Notes under the pieces: model-generated
Told to the model about the DNA's origin: nothing
Database searches by the model: none
Seen by the model: only the letters and a program-made list of their open reading frames with translations
Assembly (NCBI GenBank): GCA_903917425.1
Contig: CAIXAQ010000569.1
Coordinates: forward strand, 1-7,727
Reading direction: 5' to 3'
Origin: an uncultured Bacteroidales bacterium
GTDB taxonomy: Bacteria > Bacteroidota > Bacteroidia > Bacteroidales > UBA4417
Length of the DNA stretch: 7,727 nt
Shown here: positions 1-7,328 of the stretch, piece by piece
Position numbering within the stretch: position 1 is the first letter of the stretch
How the letters are laid out: each line of letters starts with the position of its first letter
Translations under genes and position numbers: made by a program

Positions 1-368
1 TAATCCTTTCCATAACCGCTAAGTAGTTTTGTCGGTGTAAAGGAATCATCGTCTTCGCCCTGGTTATTGATCTGAACTTCGTTGGCATCTTTCAGGTAAG
101 TCCAGACGGTTTTACCATCGCATATCACATCCTGGCCGGCGGCAGTGAGCTTGTATTTGTTGCCCTTGCTCAATAGCGATCCTTTAAACTTATCATGAAC
201 TTTTTCTTTCGCGTTGTCCATGGCATAGGTAAAATCGATTTTTATGGTTTTGTACGACTTGGTTTTCGCTGATACTTCATCAAGAATTGCCGAGGCTTTC
301 GTATCGTTCTGGGCAAAACCGGCAAGGGTGACAAGGATGAGTGCTGCTGTAAGAAATGAGTTTCGCAT
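1..368 (-). CDS. lolA: LolA-like outer-membrane lipoprotein carrier protein (3' part missing)
   Basis: This is a periplasmic chaperone of the LolA fold, a family that takes lipoproteins released from the inner membrane and carries them to the outer membrane. Only the first 122 codons are present; family members are usually about 200 residues, so the C-terminal part lies beyond the left edge. The N-terminus (MRNSFLTAALILVTLAGFAQ) is a clear signal peptide with probable cleavage after FAQ and no lipobox cysteine, so the mature protein is soluble. The following segment (ILDEVSAKTKSYKTIKIDFT, then KGSLLSKGNKYKL, then VICDGKTVWTYL) has the alternating strand pattern and the 'G..W.Y' core of LolA-like proteins. 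ATG at 366-368 is the only sensible start; its upstream region is A/T rich with no Shine-Dalgarno sequence. It follows ftsK by 23 bp with no terminator, so the two are probably co-transcribed. An ftsK-lolA pair is common in Bacteroidota (recalled, not searched). Confidence 0.85.
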   Translation of the reverse strand, partial: MRNSFLTAALILVTLAGFAQNDTKASAILDEVSAKTKSYKTIKIDFTYAMDNAKEKVHDKFKGSLLSKGNKYKLTAAGQDVICDGKTVWTYLKDANEVQINNQGEDDDSFTPTKLLSGYGKD

Positions 369-391
369 TTTAATTAAATTAAATTTTGGTT

Positions 392-3016
392 CTAGTATTC
401 TTCGTGTTTTCGGTTGCTATTTAAATCTTTCAAAAATTGTTCCAAAGCGAACTCCGTGGCCACTTTAACTTCGCGGGCCTTGCTGCCTTCGAATGGTCCG
501 ACAATTCCAGCCGATTCGAGCTGGTCGATAATACGCCCGGCACGATTGTAACCCAGCTTGAGTTTTCGCTGTAAAAGTGATGTTGAACCTTGCTGTGACG
601 ACACAATTAAGTAAGCTGCATCTTCAAAAAGTTCATCCCGCTCGCCGGGATCAAGTTCCTGCTGTATTTCCGACTCTTCCTCGTTAAACTCAGGCAAGGC
701 AAATGCGGTAGGATACCCACGCTGCGAACCGATGAATTCAGTTACGCGTTCTACTTCATGTGTATCGATAAAAGCGCACTGCAAACGGATCATATCACCT
801 CCCTGCGACATCAGCAGGTCACCACGACCAATCAACTGGTCGGCACCACCTGTATCGAGTATGGTGCGCGAATCGATTTTCGAAATTACGCGAAAAGCAA
901 TACGTGCAGGAAAATTAGCTTTGATGGTACCTGTAATAATGTTCACACTGGGGCGCTGGGTGGCAATTACAAGGTGGATACCGATGGCGCGTGCGAGTTG
1001 GGCAAGTCGCGTGATGGGGTGTTCAACCTCTTTGCCGGCAGTAAGGATAAGATCGGCAAATTCATCAATCACCACCACGATATATGGCATAAACTTATGC
1101 CCAAGCAGCGGATTCAACTTGCGGGCAATAAATTTGATGTTGTATTCCTTAATATTACGAACCTGGGCGTCTTTCAGCAGATCGTAACGGTTATCCATCT
1201 CTATGTTCAGCGAATTGAGTGTTCGTACCACTTTTCGCGTATCTGTAATGATAGCTTCTTCTGAATCGGGAAGTTTGGCAAGGTAATGCCGTTCAATTTT
1301 CGAAAACAGGGTCAACTCCACTTTTTTGGGGTCAACCATAACAAATTTTAGTTCCGACGGGTGTTTTTTGTATAAAAGCGATGTGATGATTGCATTCAGT
1401 CCTACCGATTTCCCTTGCCCGGTTGCGCCAGCCATCAGGATATGAGGCATCTTGGTGAGATCGGCTACAAATTCCTCATTCGAAATGGTTCTGCCGATAG
1501 CGAACGGAAGATCGTAATGGTTATTCCGGAATTTATCAGATGTAATGATTGTCTTCATCCCGACGATGGCCGGATTTTGATTCGGGACTTCGATACCAAT
1601 GGTTCCTTTTCCAGGAATAGGCGCAATAATGCGGATACCAAGAGCCGAAAGACTTAAAGCGATATCATCTTCCAGGTTTTTAATTTTCGAAATACGTACT
1701 CCCGGGGCAGGAATAATTTCGTAAAGTGTAACCGTAGGGCCTATTGTAGCCTTTATCTTGTCAATCTGGATTCCGTAATTTCCCAAAGTGGAAACAATAC
1801 GGTTTTTATTGGCTTCCAATTCATCTTTTGTAACGCTTATCGTACCTGTGCCGTATTCATCGAGCAGTTCGAAACTCGGGAAAACAAAACTAGCCAGGTC
1901 AAGCCGGGGGTCGTAAGCCGTATCCATTGTATTGTGCACAACTTCATCACCGGCTGAATTGCTTTTTTTGACAACCGGCTTTACCAGTTCGGGTATAGTC
2001 GGGACAATGGTAAATTCGGTATCCGAAACAGGAGAAGCCGTTTTAGTTGGTTCCACTGTAAATTCAACCTGCGTATTTGCCGAAACTTTTGTTTTGGGCA
2101 TCGCAACCGGTTCGAACTGAGTGCTGACAGCCTGTTCGTTACCTGTATTCGCCATCGGTTTATTTGACAGGCTAACAGGCATTTCCGGCTTTTCGAAATC
2201 ATTAACAGCAAATTCTACCGTATTGTATTTGTCAACAGGCAATTCCTGCATACTATTTCTCGTACTTACAGTAAATTCGGGATTCTGATTTATCAGATTT
2301 TCTTCCATTGCGGCTTCCTTTTTCCGCCTGTTAAGCCACGGCTTTATCTGGTGAAGCGAAAAGCTAAAAACAATGACCAGGAACGCAATAAAGATAAATA
2401 TTAAAAGAAGCATCAGCCCCATTTTCCCTGTCAGGCCTTCGAGATAAAGTGATGATTCATAGCCCGATATTCCCCCCAGTATTGATAATGCCGAGTTTCG
2501 GAACATAAAACCTAAGGTTACAGAAAGCCAGGCCATGGCTAGCAAAACAAATCCCAGGCTAGAACCCAGTGCCATTATTTTATGCTTGAGTGTGAGCCTT
2601 ACGCCAAGCACAAACAGCCAAAGAGGGATGAATAAGGAACCGACGCCAAAACCTTGTTTTACAAATAAAATGGATGAAGCGGCACCTAGGCGGCCACCCA
2701 GGTTATTAGCCTCCAGGTTGGTATCCGATACTATCCTGCCAAAGCCCACACCTGAGAATATATCGTCGGCTTCGCCCGTAAACCAATTGATTAGAAAGGA
2801 AATAATGGCAACAAACAGGAAAAATGAAGTGAGCAACGAGAAAATGCCAACCACCTGCGAGAGTTTCTCCAGATGAGATGTGGAAGGATCCAGGTTTTCT
2901 TCCTGCTTCGTTTTAGCAGGCTTTGGTTTCTTCCTCTCCTTAGGCTCAGGCGCAAAACTTACAGGTTCTTCCTGCAGCGTATTTTTGGGGAGTGAATTTG
3001 TCGTGTATCGGGGCAT
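392..3016 (-). CDS. ftsK: DNA translocase FtsK (FtsK/SpoIIIE family)
   Basis: A septum-located, ATP-driven double-stranded DNA pump that clears and aligns chromosome termini before division and activates XerCD dimer resolution in studied relatives. The 874-residue protein has the full family layout. A Lys/Pro-rich cytoplasmic tail (1-50) is followed by four membrane segments (about 53-78, 122-143, 148-172, 199-222) and a low-complexity linker (about 225-370). The motor core starts near 370. Walker A is GATGQGKS at 530-537, and Walker B is the hydrophobic run ending in DEFADL (D651, E652). The C-terminal winged-helix gamma domain (about 805-855) contains QRKLKLGYNRAGRIIDQLE. The linker is short compared with E. 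coli FtsK and holds four copies of an EF[T/A][V/I] motif. ATG at 3014-3016 gives a natural charged start; the stop is TAG. The gene begins a transcription unit after the lepB terminator and continues into lolA. Function and completeness are certain; interaction partners are inference. Confidence 0.97.
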   Translation of the reverse strand: MPRYTTNSLPKNTLQEEPVSFAPEPKERKKPKPAKTKQEENLDPSTSHLEKLSQVVGIFSLLTSFFLFVAIISFLINWFTGEADDIFSGVGFGRIVSDTNLEANNLGGRLGAASSILFVKQGFGVGSLFIPLWLFVLGVRLTLKHKIMALGSSLGFVLLAMAWLSVTLGFMFRNSALSILGGISGYESSLYLEGLTGKMGLMLLLIFIFIAFLVIVFSFSLHQIKPWLNRRKKEAAMEENLINQNPEFTVSTRNSMQELPVDKYNTVEFAVNDFEKPEMPVSLSNKPMANTGNEQAVSTQFEPVAMPKTKVSANTQVEFTVEPTKTASPVSDTEFTIVPTIPELVKPVVKKSNSAGDEVVHNTMDTAYDPRLDLASFVFPSFELLDEYGTGTISVTKDELEANKNRIVSTLGNYGIQIDKIKATIGPTVTLYEIIPAPGVRISKIKNLEDDIALSLSALGIRIIAPIPGKGTIGIEVPNQNPAIVGMKTIITSDKFRNNHYDLPFAIGRTISNEEFVADLTKMPHILMAGATGQGKSVGLNAIITSLLYKKHPSELKFVMVDPKKVELTLFSKIERHYLAKLPDSEEAIITDTRKVVRTLNSLNIEMDNRYDLLKDAQVRNIKEYNIKFIARKLNPLLGHKFMPYIVVVIDEFADLILTAGKEVEHPITRLAQLARAIGIHLVIATQRPSVNIITGTIKANFPARIAFRVISKIDSRTILDTGGADQLIGRGDLLMSQGGDMIRLQCAFIDTHEVERVTEFIGSQRGYPTAFALPEFNEEESEIQQELDPGERDELFEDAAYLIVSSQQGSTSLLQRKLKLGYNRAGRIIDQLESAGIVGPFEGSKAREVKVATEFALEQFLKDLNSNRKHEEY

Positions 3017-3089
3017 TATGGTATATCTCGGATAGAATAGGAACGTGGAATTGATCTGTTTATTCCCTAGTAGAATACAACAATCGCAA

Positions 3090-3104
3090 TCTGCAAAAAT
3101 ATGA
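3090..3104 (-). promoter_or_regulatory. Putative Bacteroidota-type promoter (-7 element) for ftsK-lolA
   Basis: Read on the minus strand, 3101-3094 is TATTTTTG, a full match to the Bacteroidota primary-sigma -7 consensus TAnnTTTG. It lies between the lepB terminator and ftsK, where a promoter is expected, and predicts a 5' leader of about 70 nt. I see no convincing -33 TTG at the usual distance, and the region is A/T rich, so a chance match is possible. Confidence 0.45.
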
Positions 3105-3144
3105 AATTTTTAATCATGCCTTCATAGCCATGTTTTATTCAAAA

Positions 3145-3178
3145 AGCAGAACATTTCCTGTTTGTGAAATGTTCTGCT
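3145..3178 (-). terminator. Rho-independent terminator after lepB
   Basis: The arms 3145-3157 (AGCAGAACATTTC on the plus strand) and 3166-3178 are perfect reverse complements, giving a 13-bp stem with an 8-nt loop. On the minus strand the stem is followed at once by a T run (TTTTTGAATAAAA), the expected order for a terminator of the lepB transcript, whose stop is about 50 bp upstream in that direction. On the plus strand no T run follows the stem, so it is probably one-directional. It separates the par-dapB-lepB block from ftsK-lolA. Confidence 0.85.
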
Positions 3179-3228
3179 CATGAATGTAAGCAAAAATCAA
3201 TTATTTATTTTGCCAGGATAACCATCTG

Positions 3229-4737
3229 CTATTTGATGGTCCTGAACAATTTGCTCCACCTTATTTTGCCGCCAAATAACGACTTGTTATTATCGAGCGA
3301 AAGCCATACGAACACGGCCTTTCCTACAATATGGTCGTAGGGAACAAATCCCCAGAAACGGCTATCAGCCGAATTGTGACGATTATCACCCATCATCCAG
3401 TAATAATCCATTTTGAAGGTATAACTGGTAGTTTCTTTCCCGTTAATGTAAATTTTTTCATCCTTCACCGAAAGTTCATTAAGCTCATAGGCGTTGATAA
3501 TTCTACGGTACAAGGGCAGATTGGCTAATGTAAGCTGCACAGTTGCACCGGCTTTGGGAATATACAAAGGTCCAAAATTATCCACATTCCAGGCATAAGT
3601 CGAATCGAAAGGGAAGATATCGGGCAGCCAATAACCTTTCGGCTGAATAATTTTTTCTACCGAAAGCACATTCGGGAGCTTTTTGAGTTCGGCTGCCGAT
3701 GAGTTGGTTAAAGTGAGCACCTGGTCACCCGATTCAGTCATCTGAACCTCTTCGGTTATATCCAGTTTGTCTATTACACACTTGTTTATTGGATTCCCAT
3801 CCGTTTTCACCTGGTATTTAAATTGTGAAAGTTCAGGGAAATCGAGTGCTTTTCCATTTATATGAACAACCTCATCGATAATCTGAATGGTATCACCAGG
3901 CAAGCCAATACAACGTTTGATATAATTTTCGCGTTTGTCAACCGGTCGGGATACTATATCACCAAAGTTGAATTTATCGTTCCAAACCCGCTCGCGGCCA
4001 TACTCGCGGACCAGCCGGTAATAACTGTCATTCTGCACTTTAAGTGAAACGGTATCGCCGTCAGGATAATTGAAAACCACTACATCTCCATGTTTGATTG
4101 TAGTTGTGCCCGGGAAACGATAAAAGGGCCATTTGATCCATTCCACATATGATTTGGTATATTGAGTCAGGGGCATGGTATGATGAACAAATGGAAATGC
4201 CAAAGGTGTATTAGGCAGTTTCGGACCATAACTCAACTTGCTCACAAAAAGGAAATCACCGACCAACAGCGATTTTTCCATTGACGAAGTTGGAATGGTA
4301 TAAGCCTCGATCATGAAAATGCGGATTATCGAGGCTGCCACTACAGCGAAAATGATGGCATCCGTCCATTCGCGAACCTGTGATTTCTTAACACGAACCC
4401 TGTCGGCAGGTTTAATATATTTTTCTGTTTCCGAAATACCCAGGTAAGGAATATACACGAAAGGAACAAGTACCGAAAGTGCCTGCTCGCCAAGCCGGTG
4501 TTTGCCGTAACTCAATGCAGTCTGCACGAGCATGAGCATGATCATGAAGAAGTTAATAAAAGGAACCAGCATGAGCAGTAGCCACCACCAGGGTTTCCCG
4601 ATAATTTGAAGCCAGATGTAATAGTTGTAAAAGGGTATCAGGGCTTTGTATCCGCCAACTCCGGCTTCGCTGAATATCCAGTAATTCAGCATTGGGAAGA
4701 GGATGATAATAAGCATCAGAATTGTCATCAGATCCAT
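3229..4737 (-). CDS. lepB: Signal peptidase I with extra N-terminal membrane module
   Basis: Membrane-bound serine protease (S26 family, Ser/Lys dyad) that removes signal peptides from proteins leaving the cytoplasm. The catalytic boxes are all present: IPTSSMEKSLLVGD places the nucleophile at S152, YIKRCIGLPGD places the general base at K274, and GDNRHNSADSRFWG at 450-463 is box E. Ahead of the protease are about 120 residues not found in E. coli LepB, with hydrophobic stretches at about 4-22 and 50-75 and weaker ones near 30-46 and 86-100. This resembles the DUF5684-like module seen on Bacteroidota signal peptidases. The anchor next to the protease is about 126-142. A large insert (about 290-430) between the Lys box and box E helps make the protein long at 502 aa. 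ATG at 4735-4737 is used; M4 is a possible alternative. No Shine-Dalgarno sequence is seen. The gene lies 198 bp after dapB, so it may have its own promoter, and a strong terminator follows it. Confidence 0.95.
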   Translation of the reverse strand: MDLMTILMLIIILFPMLNYWIFSEAGVGGYKALIPFYNYYIWLQIIGKPWWWLLLMLVPFINFFMIMLMLVQTALSYGKHRLGEQALSVLVPFVYIPYLGISETEKYIKPADRVRVKKSQVREWTDAIIFAVVAASIIRIFMIEAYTIPTSSMEKSLLVGDFLFVSKLSYGPKLPNTPLAFPFVHHTMPLTQYTKSYVEWIKWPFYRFPGTTTIKHGDVVVFNYPDGDTVSLKVQNDSYYRLVREYGRERVWNDKFNFGDIVSRPVDKRENYIKRCIGLPGDTIQIIDEVVHINGKALDFPELSQFKYQVKTDGNPINKCVIDKLDITEEVQMTESGDQVLTLTNSSAAELKKLPNVLSVEKIIQPKGYWLPDIFPFDSTYAWNVDNFGPLYIPKAGATVQLTLANLPLYRRIINAYELNELSVKDEKIYINGKETTSYTFKMDYYWMMGDNRHNSADSRFWGFVPYDHIVGKAVFVWLSLDNNKSLFGGKIRWSKLFRTIK

Positions 4738-4935
4738 ATTTTGTAGCTTTAGGTATGATTAATAAATATTGAGTTTTATAACAATCAGTTAACGGGACTC
4801 CCGGTTTTCATTCATTTTCACTGGCTTGCAATGGTATTAAGGCGCAAATATCTACCAAAAGTTACAGCTTATTTGTTGTGGTTACGTTAAAATGTGTTAA
4901 AACCCTGCTTGCTTGAAACTTTAAAATGCATACTC

Positions 4936-5649
4936 TTACAAATTCAACATGTCTTTCATTGTAAATACTCCTTTGCGGCCTTGTACCCACGAAGCCGCCA
5001 TCACGGCTCCGAGCGCAAACCCTTTCCGGTTATGTGCCTCGTGGGTTATCGTGATCTGGTCGATATCTGAACTCCATTTAAGGGTATGTGTGCCTGTGGT
5101 ATTTCCTTCACGCAGGCTGTGAACAGGTATTTCGCCTGGTTCCGGTTTGCCCGATGTAAGTTTCCTGAAGTTAGAATTTGACGCTATAATATCATTTGCC
5201 AGTGTAATGGCGGTGCCGCTGGGAGCATCCAGTTTCTGAGTATGATGTATTTCGGTCATTGAAGGCAAATACACCGGATAACTTTCGAGTAAGGATGCCA
5301 GCCGGCGGTTGATGTCGAAAAAAATATTAACGCCGATGCTGAAATTGGAAGAATAAAACAAGGTGCCATTGCCGGCATTACAAACTGCTGTAACCTGTTC
5401 AATCTGATCGTACCACCCGGTAGTTCCAACTACAACCGGTATCCCGGCATTGAAACATTTGCCCATATTTTCGATCGCTATTGACGGAATTGAGAATTCG
5501 ATCGCGACATCACAATCCTTCAGCGACGCAGCATTTCTAGTCCAGTCATCTTCGTTATCAAGAATAAGCCCTATGGTATGTCCATGCGAAATGGCCATTG
5601 TTTCCACCTCATGACCCATTTTACCATATCCCAGAAGTGCAATTTTCAT
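4936..5649 (-). CDS. dapB: 4-hydroxy-tetrahydrodipicolinate reductase
   Basis: Cytosolic NAD(P)H-dependent enzyme of the lysine/diaminopimelate pathway; its product line feeds peptidoglycan cross-links and lysine. Numbered from the ATG chosen here, the protein has 237 residues. The N-terminal Rossmann fold begins MKIALLGYGKMGHE with the dinucleotide-binding GYGKMG at 7-12. VVGTTGW is at about 73-79. The substrate-binding and catalytic signature is EIHHTQKLDAPSGTA at about 132-146 (paired histidines and catalytic Lys of the E.HH..K.DAPSGTA motif). LREGNTTGTHTL at about 179-190 matches the conserved R.G...G.H segment. It is shorter than E. coli DapB (273 aa), as is usual in Bacteroidota. An in-frame GTG two codons upstream (5653-5655) could add Met-Tyr, but the ATG at 5647-5649 gives the family's usual N-terminus, so I place the start there. 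It sits 93 bp after the DUF5683-like gene, with no terminator visible between them. Confidence 0.96.
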   Translation of the reverse strand: MKIALLGYGKMGHEVETMAISHGHTIGLILDNEDDWTRNAASLKDCDVAIEFSIPSIAIENMGKCFNAGIPVVVGTTGWYDQIEQVTAVCNAGNGTLFYSSNFSIGVNIFFDINRRLASLLESYPVYLPSMTEIHHTQKLDAPSGTAITLANDIIASNSNFRKLTSGKPEPGEIPVHSLREGNTTGTHTLKWSSDIDQITITHEAHNRKGFALGAVMAASWVQGRKGVFTMKDMLNL

Positions 5650-5742
5650 ATACACAATTTTACAACATTTTTTTTATACTTGGCCTTATAATTCTCTGTT
5701 ACTAAAGTGAATCAGAAGTGCTTTTCAAGCGGCAAACATGAA

Positions 5743-6429
5743 TCAGAAACGCAAACTCAGATTGAGTCCTCCCGAAAAACCGTAAGCATTCCTGGTATCA
5801 AATGCAGGTATCCAGGGATTTACTTTAAGGGAAAGATCGCTGTTAATATCGTAGTCGAAAAAATGAGCATCCACAACCGCATCAACCACAGTCAGCAGGT
5901 ACCAGACTCCAGTAAAAATATAGGAAACTTCAAGGTTCCGCCTGTAGTAATCCATGCCGGATTTCAGCTGGGATTCAGTATATTTTTTAGCATAATCATT
6001 GGGAGGTTCAGGATAAGGAAATACATTTATCCAGGTGGGAGGAAAAATTTCTTTTTGAGTCACTGCCACGTAATCATATGCTTCTTTAATGTCCTTGTAA
6101 TAGATGTTGTTTTTATGAATGAAATAAATCATTGTTCCAAATCCCAGGTAAACTATGGGCACTTTCCAGTATTTCCTGTTATAAATCTGTCCTGAACCCG
6201 GAAGAACCAAAGCGTAAATAGTTGCTTTACGGGGCGAATGAATTTCTTTGGCCGCAGCGGCTGCTTTAGCCGCTGAAGTAGTATCTTGTGCTACAACTGT
6301 GGTTCCCGGAAAGATACAAAAAACAACCAGAAATATAAAAACAGAACAAAGTTTGCAAACCTTTCTTGATGAGAAAACCTGCAAACTTTGCCCCGCTTGT
6401 TTAATAATGAATCGTGTTTTGTTAATCAC
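5743..6429 (-). CDS. DUF5683-like envelope protein
   Basis: A protein of unknown function that I recognise as DUF5683-like, often found beside parB and dapB in Bacteroidota. The diagnostic part is HSPRKATIYALVLPGSGQIYNRKYWKVP at about 64-91, a 'PG.GQ.YN..Y.K' signature. A hydrophobic stretch at 29-42 followed by TTVVAQD looks like a signal peptide with cleavage near residue 48. An Ala-rich stretch (53-60) follows, then hydrophobic segments near 91-104 and 169-187. The chain ends in an aromatic (LNLSLRF), as many outer-membrane proteins do, so an outer-membrane location is possible. The start is doubtful: the listed one is GTG, 8 bp after the parB stop, with no Shine-Dalgarno sequence and no ATG before residue 100. 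TTG at codon 16 is an alternative but lies inside the inverted repeat at 6347-6390, which encodes about residues 14-28 and gives the signal peptide an unusually long front. It is probably in one transcript with parAB. Confidence 0.8.
   Translation of the reverse strand: MINKTRFIIKQAGQSLQVFSSRKVCKLCSVFIFLVVFCIFPGTTVVAQDTTSAAKAAAAAKEIHSPRKATIYALVLPGSGQIYNRKYWKVPIVYLGFGTMIYFIHKNNIYYKDIKEAYDYVAVTQKEIFPPTWINVFPYPEPPNDYAKKYTESQLKSGMDYYRRNLEVSYIFTGVWYLLTVVDAVVDAHFFDYDINSDLSLKVNPWIPAFDTRNAYGFSGGLNLSLRF
6347..6390. repeat. 44-bp nested inverted repeat inside the start of the DUF5683-like gene
   Basis: The outer arms CAAAGTTTGCA (6347-6357) and TGCAAACTTTG (6380-6390) are perfect reverse complements of 11 bp. 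Inside them, TTTCT (6362-6366) and AGAAA (6372-6376) form a second 5-bp stem around a 5-nt loop. The parts between the stems (AACC and ACC) form a small internal loop. On the minus strand the structure is followed by the T-rich run TTCTGTTTTTATATTT, so it has the outline of a weak terminator or attenuator. It lies within codons 14-28 of the gene as called. Confidence 0.7.
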
Positions 6430-6437
6430 TGGAGTTT

Positions 6438-7328
6438 TTAAATTCCTAACTTTGATACAATTGTTTGCAAATCCTCGTCTGATATAAAAGGTATTACAAT
6501 ATTCCCTTTCCCCTTTGGAGTCCGGTTGATTTCAACCTTCCTGTTCAATCGTTCTTGTATTGAATCTTTTATAACTTCATACTTCAAAGGCAAAGCAACT
6601 TTACCGGATTTGGTGAGTGGAGTCAGTACTTTGTTGAGTTGACGGGCTAACTTTTCGACATCGCGCACCGACAGACCTTCGGCAATTATTTTACGGGTTA
6701 TTACCAATTGTTTGGCCTCACCTTCAATATTAACTAAAGCACGGGCATGAGCCATGCCTATTGAACCGTCTCTTATTGCTGCCTGAACTTCGGCGGGAAG
6801 TTTGAGTAAGCGCATATAATTGGTAACAGTCGATCGGTTTTTACCCACCCTCTTGCTCAGTTCGTCCTGTGTGAGGCTGCATTCTTCGATAAGCCTGCTG
6901 TAACTGATTGCAATTTCGATGGCATTCAGGTTTTCGCGCTGTATGTTCTCTATCAATGCCCATTCGAGCATTTGCTCATCATTCGCCACTCGTATGTAAC
7001 AGGGAACAGCATTCAGTCCTGCAATTTTTGCAGCCCTGAACCTTCTTTCGCCCGAAATTAACTGATACTTGTCGTATCCCATTTTCCGAACCGTAAGCGG
7101 CTGTATTATACCCTGTTCGAGAATCGACTGCGAGAGTTCAGCCAAGGCTGATTCATCAAAATCTTCTCTTGGTTGAAAAGGATTAGTCTCAATTTTTGAA
7201 ACAGAAAGATTTGCGATAGCACCTGCCACATAGTTTCCCGAAATGTCTTTCGAGGTAATATCTGTTTCGGGGCTTTCGAGTATTGCGCTCAATCCACGTC
7301 CCAATCCTGTCCTTTTTTGAATTGCCAT
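6438..7328 (-). CDS. parB: Chromosome-partitioning protein ParB
   Basis: CTP-dependent DNA clamp that loads at parS sites near the origin and works with ParA to separate sister origins. The 296-residue protein starts with the typical chromosomal ParB leader (KRTGLGRGLSAIL). The N-terminal CTP-binding domain contains NPFQPR (49-54), then GERRFRAA (93-100) and ENIQRENLN (127-135), the conserved nucleotide and arginine-rich boxes. The central helix-turn-helix parS-binding domain spans about 150-200, with LTQDELSKRVGKNRSTVTNY and then MAHARALV. A basic linker leads to the C-terminal dimerisation domain (about 245-296). All key boxes are intact and the length is normal. The ATG overlaps the parA stop by one base (TAATG), which implies translational coupling. 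No recognisable parS (TGTTTCACGTGAAACA) is present in the window. Confidence 0.97.
   Translation of the reverse strand: MAIQKRTGLGRGLSAILESPETDITSKDISGNYVAGAIANLSVSKIETNPFQPREDFDESALAELSQSILEQGIIQPLTVRKMGYDKYQLISGERRFRAAKIAGLNAVPCYIRVANDEQMLEWALIENIQRENLNAIEIAISYSRLIEECSLTQDELSKRVGKNRSTVTNYMRLLKLPAEVQAAIRDGSIGMAHARALVNIEGEAKQLVITRKIIAEGLSVRDVEKLARQLNKVLTPLTKSGKVALPLKYEVIKDSIQERLNRKVEINRTPKGKGNIVIPFISDEDLQTIVSKLGI

Noticed and set aside
758..1264. 168-codon open frame on the plus strand antisense to ftsK
   Set aside because: It is the shadow of the highly conserved FtsK motor core; its translation has no recognisable domain, and the minus-strand gene is certain.
3151..3174. Possible parS-like site (TGTTTGTGAAATG) near the ftsK upstream region
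   Set aside because: It lacks the central CACGTG of the parS consensus TGTTTCACGTGAAACA and is fully explained as part of the terminator hairpin.
4791..4806. Small GC-rich hairpin (CGGG-ACT-CCCG) between dapB and lepB
   Set aside because: Only 4 bp of stem with a bulged extension and no T run on either strand; not a credible terminator.
4845..4852. Possible -7 promoter element for lepB (GATATTTG on the minus strand)
   Set aside because: It misses the first T of TAnnTTTG and has no TTG at the -33 position; too weak to annotate, although a promoter somewhere in the 198-bp gap is plausible.
5707..6195. 162-codon plus-strand open frame opposite the DUF5683-like gene
   Set aside because: The minus-strand protein carries a signal peptide and the DUF5683 signature; the plus-strand reading has no family features.
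6254..6276. Inverted repeat around AGCGGC/GCCGCT in the DUF5683-like gene
   Set aside because: It is explained by consecutive Ala and Ala-Lys codons in an Ala-rich stretch.
6458..6470. Another TTTGCAAA near the parB 3' end, as a third copy of the palindrome
   Set aside because: It encodes the ordinary ParB C-terminus (DLQTIVSKLGI) and lacks the longer arms, so it is probably coincidence.
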